Below, piece by piece: positions 54,401-64,000 of a stretch of 64,000 bases of DNA (positions are counted from its first letter, which is position 1; each line of letters starts with the position of its first letter). The translations under genes and the position numbers were made by a program. The notes beneath the pieces are model-generated. The model saw only the letters and a list, made by a program, of their open reading frames with translations. It had not been told where the DNA came from and did not search any database. Location of the stretch: assembly GCA_947652115.1 (NCBI GenBank), contig OX393571.1:14722360-14786359 (forward strand), read 5' to 3'. The DNA comes from Blastomussa wellsi. Its lineage: Eukaryota > Cnidaria > Anthozoa > Scleractinia > Plerogyridae.

Positions 54401-57400
54401 ACTTTTGCAGCCGTAATTAAAACTTGTGAGAGATTTTGTTTGCCACAGTTTGACAGGTAGACTGTTCTGAAGTACTGTGTTGCTTTAAGCTGAAACTTTG
54501 TGCCTATTGGAGTTGGTGCAGGACAGTGCAACAGCCAGTTTCAGACTACTACATTGTGTAGACCCATAAATTTAAAGAAAAAAATCAACGTTTCTTTTTT
54601 AAAATACTAAGTACATCTATTTTCCTTGTGTATAGCACCTTGCCCAGACTGCAGAGTCCCTCATAAGGACTGTGTTGTTTGTCAAGCATACCTAAAAGTG
54701 TATGGCAAAGACTTTCTGAAGTATCGGTTTGGTCGTGTACTGCACAGGAGAACAACCTCAACACCAGCCTACACCTCCTTTGTATCTGAACCACCAAGAG
54801 TCCGAGCTCGTCTACCTGACGACGACCTGCTTAACGAATCAAGGGCTTATAGCGAGCCTATACCCAGGAGCAGGAGAATATTTCCACGGGAACCCAGTGG
54901 ATACGACTCCTATATTGCACCTTCTAGCCGAGAGATTCGTGACCGGGTGGAGAAATCATTGAGAAGACATTCCCCAGCTCCTGTGAGTAAATTGCAATTT
55001 AGAAGTTAAATTTATAGGTTTTTCGTTATTGGCTGAGGTTCAAATGAAGTAGAAATTTGAACATTCTTACACACATCTAACATGTCTGCACCTCAATTTC
55101 TAATTGTTGATATGTAGTTGAAAAATTTTCCTGTCAGCAGCACTCTCATTGGCTAATTGAAACAATAAAACTGTTTCCCACCAAAAGTTTCCGAGTGGAC
55201 AATTTTGCAATATCTGACATCTGTGGAAAACAGCCCACATGGCATTGTTGCTTGCAAATGTTGAATGAGACCTGTTGTTGCATGGCTTGTTACATAAATG
55301 TTTCCCTCGGGATCAGTCGTTAATTGTTTTATGTGAATTTGCTGTTTACAGAAAGGGTGCACAATATAATGTATACCTTATTCCTGTTTAGATCTTTACA
55401 CATGCATAGGTAATGAGCATGTTTTGTTGGATCTCTTTCAGACATACAGCTCCAGACGATTTGTAGAATTGTCAGATTCTGAGAATGAGGACAATGACAG
55501 TTTACTTTCTTTACAGGAACTAAGGTAAGAGCAGTGTTGTGTGTAATTGCTTAATCAGCATTGTGCAGTGTAATTAACTGGTCATCATCAAAGGTTATAT
55601 ATATAGTGCACAGTCATCACTAGCCTGCGAACACAGAAGGATTTCTGGCTTTTGTTGAACACAGCCGAAAAAAAAAAACTGTGTTTTCCGGCGGGTGATA
55701 CAAAAGCCATGAACCTGTCTGCGTTCTGCATTCCCTATTATATGCCGTGGAAAGGCGTGGCTGCAAATAATATGTTTTCCTGTGAAAGGACATGAGTTCG
55801 ACTAAGTCACCATTTTGTCTGCCTGATTACAGTTGGGATTTCATTAGATATTGGCAAATTTTGGTCGGCCATTGTCCAATGCCTGACTGTTATTTGCAGT
55901 CCTGGAAAGGTGTGGGTGTTACAAACTTAAGTTAAACAAATCAATAAAATACATAACTTTATTTTGTTTTGACCCATAAAGTATATAGTACTGAGTATTA
56001 AATGAGGCTAAATGGAATTTAGGCAAGGTTAAAACTAAGCCAATGCAGCGGCTGCATTAATATTATGTGGGGGGTTCCAGGGAGGTTTACAGGGGCACTG
56101 CCATGTGCTTTGCTTCACTGCCTGCTAGCTTGCTCGCTTTGTTTCCCTCCCTCCCTCCCACAGTCTTGGTAAGTATTCATTCCACACACTGGTTCTTCAG
56201 TGTTGTGTTGACAGGTGCCTTGGAGGTGGGCTGTGGCTCGGTTGCCATGGTGACCTCCTTGCTGCTGAGGAGATTGCTGCTCTCCTCTGTCGCTACCTGT
56301 ACGGCACCTACCCTCCAATACTTCAATTGGCTTCAAGTTTTAATTAAAAAAAAACACTTGTACTGGTACTTTGTCTTGTTTGTTTCAACCAAATGTAACA
56401 GTATTGGAACTAATGATGGAACTAATTTGCACAAGTTTATAAGATTTTTTCGTGTACTTTTTCGTGTGCACAGGCCCCCGTGTTTAATTACTGTAAATCT
56501 CACTCTTTTCAGATCTGAAATAAACGATGCCAGGCTGGAATCTTTAGATAGATCATTTGATGACCCTGAGCACCCTACACTAGGAACTAGACTAGATAGA
56601 AGGTATACTAATTACACAGTCCGTTGCATCTAACCATGAACATGTGAGGAAAACATGTTTTAATTAGGTATCAAATGTTGCATATTTGTTTGTCAAATTT
56701 CAAAGTTTAAAACAATGTCAGGCCATTTTTCACATGAAAGTGTTAGGGTGATGAATAAATTTTATGCTTGCACATATTTGGCCAGGGAAATTATATAGCA
56801 AAAGCTTTATTAAACTTCAGTGTCAAGCCTTGTGTTTTTGTCAAGCATATGAAACTGATCCAGATCTTTATTATTATTATTATTATTACGTTAATACATT
56901 ATTACACATTACTGCATTACTTGATCACTACATTACTACGTTACTACATCACTACATTGCTACATTACTACATTCACAATGTTGATCCAGATCTTTACAG
57001 AAAAAATAATAACTAAAAGTAATTTCATGTGAAGCCGAGACACCAGACAAAGGTTGCACCTGTACATGCTTACGGCTTGCAGAGCATAAAAGTGTAATAA
57101 TTGTGCCTTTTGTTTATTCTGTTTTATTCCAGTGGCTTAGTAAAGTGAATCTGTAAAGTTTTTTGTCATGTTCATGGAATCAAATTTATCACCAGTACAT
57201 ACTCTTCTGATCGCTTGTGCAAAAAGTTGCCTAACATTGCTTTAACTTCGAAATCTGACAAACAAACATGCAACATTTGATAGCCAACAAGAATATTTTT
57301 CCTCACATATTCATGCGTTGATGCCACCAGAAAGTTGTATTTAACTATTTACTAATGCATAACTCACAAGGGCCATTACTCGTAAATTATGTTGTCCATG

Positions 57401-58433
57401 AAACTGCAGTTAGTCAGTTATACCCCAAATAGAGGGGGTAAGTTTCTAAAGAAGCTGTGTCGCTGCATCAGTGGGAAGTATAACAATATCATTTGGTTTT
57501 ATCAACTGGGTTGATAATGTAAATTGGCCACTGTAAAGAGATTCGAGAGCTGACGTTTCCATAGCTCCGACAAAGGGCTAACGCTCGAAACGTCAGCTCT
57601 CGAATCTCTTTACGGTCGCCAATTTACATTATCAACCCAGTTGATAAAACCAAATTATATTGTTATACCCCAAATACACTTGTCGCAAGATTTAAGTTGG
57701 TATATACACATATTGAGTCTGTGCATCTAGTCCCACTATTAACTTTCTTTGGGACTTGTTACAGAGACCACAATATGTAGCTACAGGGACTTGTCTCGGG
57801 ATTTCCCTTGTGTGTGCCTTCTCAATGGCAAATGTTCCTGGATTATGGATAGAGGTCTTGAATAATCATAGCGAGGGTCCTTGTCTTGTGTTATATATTG
57901 GAAAGGGCCCTTAAATTTTCGTTCTTTGACATATCTCCAGAATAAAAAATCTTATTCATCAATAACAGGAATTCTTTCTTGTGTCAAATTTTCAGCCTAC
58001 GAGGTTATTGACATTCAAGTTATACAGAAATTCACTGTTCTTCTGTGCGAAGGTGATTAATCACATTTTCTTGTCATAATTTTGGGGTATGGTAAATTAC
58101 CATCAATAAGTGATCAATATTATTTTCTCAAGGATTGGTTAGTTTAACTAGAAAAGTTTTAGTAAAAACTAGTTCAGATTTCATCACTGCAGCATAAGAT
58201 AAACACATCAGCTTTCAGAGGCTTGTAAAGGTGTGGGTTTTTATTTAGCACATATATATTAAAGAATTTTCAATTATTTTTGCAGCATAACTGTCCCTCT
58301 AGCAAGCGACTCATTTTGGTCCAGTCACAAATCTGAGTTCACAGGACGTTCACACCGGGATGTGTTTGAAGACTCCTTACAAGAGATTTACAGAAATATG
58401 TATAACAAGGCTAAACAACCTCAATATTATTAA
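51443..58433 (+). CDS. SPATA6: Spermatogenesis-associated protein 6, complete, 11 exons
   Basis: Protein needed for the sperm connecting piece (head-tail coupling) in mammals. Exons: 51443-51490, 51623-51763, 51914-51962, 52055-52102, 52793-52914, 53241-53360, 53841-54174, 54636-54982, 55442-55524, 56513-56602, 58286-58433. They join in phase to 509 aa, against ~488 in human. The N-terminal domain (residues ~1-140) is typical: MPRKALTCTVELDIYQITCP, SVCILGQTKRTKSVF, SFPLALNER and AREFLYPTP. The middle is Ser/Arg/Pro-rich and disordered. CPDCRVPHKDCVVC is a cysteine-rich insert of unknown role. The C-terminus matches the family: SSREIRDRVEKSLRRH and FEDSLQEIYRNMYNKA. The intron after exon 4 uses a GC donor (AGAG/gcaagt). 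Introns carry two inverted-repeat elements and a fold-back. Confidence 0.95.
52193..52452. mobile_element. MITE-like element, 260 bp
   Basis: Left end TGGGCCATTCCATTTAATAT; right end ATTAAATGGAATGGTCCA, its reverse complement with one mismatch. The interior is C-rich. In SPATA6 intron 4. Confidence 0.85.
53380..53700 (+). mobile_element. SINE S1 remnants split by a hAT-like element
   Basis: SINE 3' landmark GAATGGGCCACTAGGCTTAC lies left of the insert. TTAGCTCTCACAGTACATTT and GGTAAATGGGTACC lie right of it. Order and partial content suggest two SINE pieces rather than one simple copy. SPATA6 intron 6. Confidence 0.5.
53417..53601. mobile_element. hAT-like MITE, 185 bp, with target-site duplication
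   Basis: Ends CAGGGTTGTCAATAAG and CTTATTGACAACCCTG are perfect 16-bp inverted repeats. Flanking TTACATG at 53410-53416 and 53602-53608 is a 7-bp target-site duplication (hAT elements usually give 8). CAGGG-type termini fit hAT. Non-coding. Confidence 0.88.
56857..56998. repeat. (ATT/ACT)n microsatellite bracketed by a direct repeat
   Basis: TTATTATTATT and ATTACTACATT-type units at ~56866-56975 are flanked by TGATCCAGATCTTTA on both sides (starting at about 56857 and 56983). In SPATA6 intron 10. Confidence 0.8.
57429..57660. repeat. Fold-back family A, copy 3
   Basis: Preceded by GGGGGTAAGTTTCTAAAGAA as at 43281. The inverted repeat runs from TATCATTTGGTTTTATCAAC to GATAAAACCAAATTATATTG, with arms carrying GAGAGCTGACGTTTC and GAAACGTCAGCTCTC around a shortened centre. 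In SPATA6 intron 10. Confidence 0.9.
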
Positions 58434-60674
58434 GTTAAACAGAGATTTTCCTGCAGATTGATACTGCAAAATGCATGCATGTCGGTTGCACATTTCCAAA
58501 AATCTAGATTTAGATATTTAATTTTGAGGGAACAAATCAGATGAATCTAGTCAAAAAGGGCTTCAAAGTGTCGCTGAGGCTTTAGAAAGTGCTGCTGCCC
58601 GGGCTTCTTTAAAGAGCATTATTATCCTTTGAGTGAAACAGCTCTGCTGAAATTCAACATTTTCTGATGATAATTTTCTAAAAAATTCTGTAAGCCAAAA
58701 CCCCTACCCCTTAGATATAAACCCTGGGGTATATATTCTGAAACATCACCCCTCCCCTTCCCCTTTGATATAATCCTTTACCCTCCCCTTAGATATAATC
58801 CCTCAGGTATATATTACCCCTCCCCCTTAGATATAATCCCTTATTTTCACAATGTTATTCAGGAGCAAGGTTAGTGTGTGGCCCTCTGTGCGAGAGGTCC
58901 CGAGTTCGATCCTTGTAACCTCGCATCCTTGCTTCGACTTCTTTCCATTCTTTGTAGCTTCAGGTAGCTTTAAATACCCTTAAAACGGAGCACTGGTGGA
59001 AAAGAGGGGGGTGAAATGAATGCACCGTTGGCTTCCTGTGAGAATACCCTTTCGAGGGTAAAGGAACTACTAATGTTAAATACAGTGTACCTTTATCTTT
59101 ACCAAAACGTCACCCCTCCTTCCCCAGGTTTATATTGTGAAACAAAACCTTCCCCCATTAGACATAATCCTTTGGGTTACCCTTTCATCCCCTTATAACT
59201 TTTCAGAATTTTTAGACAGTCTATATATCATATTATTTGTCAGAAAATGTTGGATCTCACCAGCCTGTGGTAAGGGAAAATGAATTGCCTTTTGTTAGAA
59301 GAATTGCTTTCAAATCATTTAGGCCCATTTTGGAAAAATCCTTGACAGTTGACCAAAAATGTCTGCATCACCATCACGAAACTCTCAAGCAGTGTTTTAA
59401 AGAAGTCTATACTGTACCAGGTTGTGAATGAGCAGTGGAGAACAATACATAAAAAAGTTTGTAGTCAAGACTGAGGTTGTAGCTTGTGCTTACATTTTTA
59501 CACTTATTCTATTTCCATGTTTTACTTAAACATTAATTTCTTATAATGCAGAGTTATCTCCAAAATTATTACTAACTCAAAGAAGTTTGTGTACATCCAG
59601 ACTGAGGGTGTAGTTTATGCTAACAGTTTTAAGAACTTATTTATTAATTTTCTTGTTGTAGTAAGCATTAATTCTTTATAATACAGTGTTAAATATTTCC
59701 AAGTCAAGAAACGTTATATATACATTTTTATTAAACGATAAGGTATGGCAGAAAGGATTGCCTTTTTGTATAAATGGTACAGAGTTAACATTTTTACCTA
59801 AGTGTGATTAAAAGGTAAATCGATGCAGGTAAAAATTGCTTTTTACACTAAATTATAACTTATTCACAGGATTGGGATATATCATTAATGCTTTATAATT
59901 ATAACAAAATTCAACGTGGTAGCCTGTCTCTTTTTTGCGATCAGTACGTTTCCTTCACTTCCAAAACATGTTTACAAGTTTAGTTGAGCAGCGTCGATTT
60001 TGCTGCTTCTCCCCAACCAATCCTGGTCTTTTCTTTCACTCACTGTGTTGTCAGCTGCTCCCTAAACTAACCAAAGACCTGGAAGAATACTGGCTATGCT
60101 AGCAGTGTTTTACTACCTCCATTTCCTAACCAGCATTGTTAATAGACACTTCGTATAAATGGCATCTGCATTTGAATAACAATACTTCTACATCCTGATT
60201 CCTAAGCCTCACATTCACATAAACAATTCTTTGTCTATAAACATCCACACGAGGCTAAGGATGTACAAAGTGTTGGTATTCAAATTTGGGGACCATTTAT
60301 GCAAAGTGGCTATTGTCGTAATAAAAAGGGTTGAATAAAACAGTTCTTACAAACGCCGCAGACTAAACCGAAGATTCTGCTTTATGTGCAGGTGCACTGC
60401 AGGCTAGTTCCTCTGAGCTGCCAAGGTGTTATCGTCGCTTCAGATGAAAGCCCCTATTCTCCTTCACAACTGTTATTTGAGGAGAAGTGTTTCCTGATGA
60501 ACCAAAATAACAGTTCTTTTAATTACATCACCATTCTCTGTACTTTGTGTTTTGGTGCAAACTTTATTTGATTCAGTTAATATGTGGTCAATATACAATC
60601 AGAAGTAAACTTATTTGAAAGCTTTTTAAAGCATTTCACTGGTTGAAGTTGAGTGAAAATGCACTTGAGAATGG
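58434..60674. other. Convergent intergenic region SPATA6/ECH1
   Basis: Contains C-rich quasi-tandem motifs (CCCCTTAGATATAATCCC) at ~58700-58850, a tRNA-like B-box (GAGTTCGATCC) at ~58902 suggesting an old SINE, and a diverged inverted-repeat element at 60141-60315 with ATAAATGG-type arms. TTTATT at 60563-60568 is a likely ECH1 polyadenylation signal. No gene seen. Confidence 0.55.
60141..60315. mobile_element. Diverged MITE-like element related to 62665-62847
   Basis: Left arm AATAGACACTTCGTATAAATG ... ATTTGAATAAC; right arm complementary (GTATTCAAATTTGG ... CATTTATGCAAAGTGGCTATT). Arms are ~70 bp with many mismatches. Confidence 0.6.
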
Positions 60675-63600
60675 TTAAAGCTTAGAAAACACAGGGTCTT
60701 CTTTGTTCATTCCAGCCTGCACAGCTTTCAGAATATCCTCACTTTGTAACATTGTCATGTTCCACGTGGCCTAACAGAAAATAGTAATGTTAGCATTTTA
60801 GTACTAAACAAGGAAAAAAAGACTACTAACAGCAGTATTAATGTGTAAAAAATGAAATAATTGACATATATGAACTGCAGAAAGTATGCGAGGAATGAAG
60901 AACAGAATAAAGAAGCCTGAAGAAAATCCAGGGCTTCATCACAGTGAATTTTCCAATTTAAGCAATTTTTGCTTAAATAGTCCATGTCAATATATCAATG
61001 ACTCCAAGGCTTTCAGATATAAATATTACTAATTTTGGAATATTTAATATTTCTTTGTCTGTTAATTGCCACAAGAGACTTGATGCAAAGAAAAAAAAAA
61101 ATGAATAGAAGTTTACCCAGAAAGCCATGGTGCCATGTTTAAATTCTGATATATTGAACGTGGCATATTGGAAAATTCAGTGTGATGACCGTTTCTCACT
61201 TTTTGCAATGATGCTTACGTGTTGCTTCGTACTGTACTAACCATGTACTCCAAGCCCTGCTGCACTGAATGGTCTCTTGAGAAATTAAGGTTATGTTTGA
61301 TTCCTGACATGGCCACAGGACTTTTCTTGGCTATCTGACCTGCGAGCTCCAAAGCATCCTTCACTAGATTGTCACGGTCTGCACAGACACGACTGAAACA
61401 GTTGCAATTGGAGAACACCAACACATCAGGATTTTGTTTTGATGTGCCAAAGTAACACTTGGTTATTGGGAAGATTCTGCGGGGGTACTTGCTAAAAAAA
61501 CTGGGGGTATGGGTGTGCAGTTATGTCCTAAAAGACCAACAAATGCTATTTATTAAACTATTACTACATCAGTAAGCAAGTGAACCAGTTACTACGACAA
61601 CAGCAAACTTTGAAAGCTGACATTTCAAAACAAACTTCAGTGCTGACACACACCTAACAAATCCAAACTTCATAGCTTCTTCAGCTGAAAAACGTCTACC
61701 CGTGAAACAGAGCTCTCTTGCAAGACTAAAAATATGCAAGGGAAACAGTTAGCTGGTGTATTTGTGTCTGACCACATTTCATAACTGCAACTAAGTGATT
61801 TTATTTAAACCATGAAACAACCTCTGACATTAGATGCTAAATAGTCAAAACTAAAGAAAACAATGGAAATAGTCTAATGGAATCAGTTATGTAATTCTTT
61901 GGTAACTTTTTCAAAGTTGAATGACACTGTGGACACTCAAACTGTGAACACTTAACATTTATTTTTACATTTTTTTATTATTATTTAAAGAGGTACTTGA
62001 TATAGGCCAAAGGAATAGTGTTTTCAGCACACATGAAAGCTTATTCATCTGTTTACATGAATGGCTAAAATTGCATGTGGTAAAAAGAGGTTAAACAAGG
62101 TCAAGTATTCATGGTTTGAGTGTCCTCACTGTCAAACTACTCTCGTTACTTTAGTACCAACGTTTATTAACTGATAACTTAAATTGATGATTATAACACT
62201 AGAAACAAGTTTAAGTTTTACCTGTCATTTCCTATAATTCTTGGGAATTTCTGCAAAGTACCAAGATCTGCTGCTAGTCCAAGGTCAATTTCCTTTAGCA
62301 CAGAGAGTTAAAAAAAATCAATGAGACAAAGATGGTAAACAGCTTGTTGATTACTATTATTCAGTTGTGTGCTACATGGCGACTTTATACAGAAGGACAG
62401 GCACACAAACAAACAGACAGACACATGGGAGGGAAGAAGGCAAGAGTAAAACAATTGTTGATATATTAAAAAAAGGAGAAAAATCAGTAACCAATGCACA
62501 GTACATTTAAATTCTAAGGTAATCATTTTGCAACCAGGAAAAGGCTTAATTGCCTTCAACCAAATAATTGTGCTAACTTTTTTTAATATGGTTTCAGGGT
62601 AAGCACTTTCTTAGCATATGCAACATAAACTTTTCAAATCTAATCTGTCATCTAAGGTCTCTAATAGACCCTATGCATAAATGGCTGCCAACTTAAAATT
62701 CTTTTGTATGTATTCAAATTAGCCTCACTAACCTCGTTTAAAAGTAAAAATTGTTTTGAATTACCAACTCAAAACCGAGGTTAGTAAGGCTAATTTAAAT
62801 GAATACAAAAGAATTTTAAAGTGGCAGCCATTTGTGCATAGGGTCTATGTACACACTGTACCTTCACTTGAAACCATGCATCTGCAGAACAGAGGCGAAT
62901 GTCACAGTTCGAGACCATATCTACTCCTCCACCGACACATCCCGAGTGCACTGCGGCTATGACTGGCTGGGAACATTTCTCAATCACAAGAAAAGACTCC
63001 TGAAGGCTTAGGATAAATTTTCTCAACTTATGGGCTCGTCTGGAAGGATCTTGGCTGGAAGTCATCAAATCACTCCCCATGTCCATGAAATCCAGGCCTA
63101 CGATTAATTTATTAACCACAAAGAGATTAATTTATGAATCACAAAAAGATTAATTTATTTATCACAAAATTCTTTCAGTCATCGCCAGCTCAAAATAGTA
63201 CTTCTCCTAACTGATGATCCTGGATTTCTTTTACATGGAAAAGGTTGTAAGAATTTGGTGGTACGTCAAGTCAAGGCTATGTTTGAATGTTCTCTGACAT
63301 TCCACCTGTCTGTTTGGCTGTTATTTGGAATTATAACTGGATTTTACAATATTACATTTGTTAATAATTTGGGACTAGTTTAGTGAAATATAGTGGTCCA
63401 TCAAACCAGAGCTTATCCCGGTTTCCTTAGCATGAAGTGACAGAGAGTATTTCTACTCCCCAGTGTATTTCTACTTCCCCCCCACCCCTCCTGGATGGGA
63501 TGCTAGTCCATCACAGGGTTAACCCCCAGCAGTAAATTCCATAGTCTGTGCCCATTTACAGGCACCTCCATATTCACATATTTGGTTGCCCTAGGGACAC

Positions 63601-63804
63601 AAAAGTGCAGCCAAGAATCTCCACCTTTACAGTACAGACACTTCCATAACACAAACGCTGAGATGAGAAGGTGTTCTACTTTTAAAATTAATGTTACTTG
63701 TGCTTGCTATATAACCTGCTGTGAAGATTTTTCCTGCTCCAGTTAACACAACAGCTCTACAATCAGAGTCATCACTGATCTGTCGAAAGCACTCAACCAT
63801 TTCC
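60675..63804 (-). CDS. ECH1: Delta(3,5)-Delta(2,4)-dienoyl-CoA isomerase, 3' part (6 exons; 5' end beyond window)
   Basis: Crotonase-family enzyme that isomerises 3,5-dienoyl-CoA to 2,4-dienoyl-CoA in beta-oxidation of unsaturated fatty acids, in peroxisomes and mitochondria. Exons in transcript order: 63716-63804, 62862-63097, 62222-62292, 61654-61725, 61242-61392, 60675-60770. They join in phase for 237 residues; about 90 N-terminal residues lie past 64000. Family marks: REMVECFRQISDDSDCRAVV, GAGKIFTAGLDFMDM, IAAVHSGCVGGGVDMVS and EIDLGLAADLGTLQKFP, which keep the Asp, Glu and Asp expected at the active site. The last residues are FSKL, a type 1 peroxisomal targeting signal. TTTATT 107 bp downstream would give AATAAA in the transcript. 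Confidence 0.96.
62665..62847. mobile_element. MITE-like element, 183 bp, long inverted repeats
   Basis: Left arm TAGACCCTATGCATAAATGG, then AAAATTCTTTTGTATGTATTC and CACTAACCTCG. The right arm is the reverse complement with a few mismatches, ending CATAGGGTCTA. It ends only 14 bp from the donor of ECH1 exon 62862-63097 (in the intron). TA borders are possible. Confidence 0.88.
63395..63560 (-). mobile_element. SINE fragment, family S1
   Basis: On the minus strand: GTAAATGGGCACAG, CTGCTGGGGGTTAACCCTG, GGACTAGCATCCCATCCAGG and GGGGAGTAGAAATACTC, in S1 order. In ECH1 intron. Confidence 0.75.
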
Positions 63805-64000
63805 CTGCACATAGAACATAATATGTCATACTGAGAGTACTACGTCAAACATACAAAACATTGTGTTGCACTATCCAGGACAAATATTGATGTTTCATGC
63901 CCTTAATCAAAAACATTAAGAAATGAATCTGCTTCAGCCATATAAAATTCATTATATTAGGCTCTTTTATTAGTCCTTCAAACATTCAAAATTTTTTGCT

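Noticed and set aside
56067..56633. 189-codon frame ending in SPATA6 exon 10
   Set aside because: The part before 56513 is intronic; the acceptor at 56512 and the family match define the exon.

Overview
This is a eukaryotic nuclear window, AT-rich and intron-rich, with GT-AG introns, tRNA-derived SINEs, many fold-back and MITE-like repeats and one full-length LINE. The gene content and compact exons are metazoan. The repeat style and the animal ciliary/sperm genes suggest an anthozoan cnidarian, most likely a stony coral; that placement is inference from the sequence alone.

Left part (1-24959): a head-to-head pair. USP24 runs leftward from 10886 and leaves the window at position 1; 14 coding exons are resolved, covering the N-terminal ~617 residues. 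ERMP1 runs rightward from 11068 to 24959 with 10 coding exons and 910 codons that all join in phase. They share a 181-bp bidirectional promoter. One USP24 intron holds a 33-bp minisatellite of ~27 copies. ERMP1 intron 5 holds an intact antisense LINE (endonuclease plus reverse transcriptase, 1034 codons) bounded by a 13-bp target-site duplication.

Middle-left (26543-32280): a second head-to-head pair. IFT25 (HSPB11) runs leftward with 5 exons and 138 aa. An unrecognised 561-aa, two-exon gene runs rightward. Only 162 bp separate the start codons.

Middle (32281-44529): repeat-rich and gene-poor. It holds three small genes I do not recognise. One 89-aa gene lies at 35745 (+). Two tandemly duplicated 129-aa genes lie at 40129-40518 and 41779-42168 (-). 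All three share a short motif, approximately (Y/F)E-x-x-V-x-K-x-(Y/N)-G, present once in the first and twice in the others. Between them lie a TTAA-flanked inverted-repeat element, a 250-bp exact tandem duplication and a striking array of TAATTA-rich repeats with alternating 33/32-bp units.

Right part (44530-64000): a seven-exon, 213-aa gene of unknown identity with a C-x2-C-x16-C-x2-C finger and a basic tail (GATA-like); SPATA6 (11 exons, 509 aa, rightward); and ECH1 (leftward, 3' part only, ending in the peroxisomal signal SKL, continuing past 64000).

USP24, IFT25 and SPATA6 also lie close together on human 1p32-p33, so part of this order may be ancestral. IFT25 and SPATA6 are ciliary/sperm genes. 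The unnamed genes between them are worth testing for ciliary or germline expression, but nothing in the sequence proves that role. All exon boundaries were set by hand from splice signals, reading phase and remembered family similarity; no search was run.
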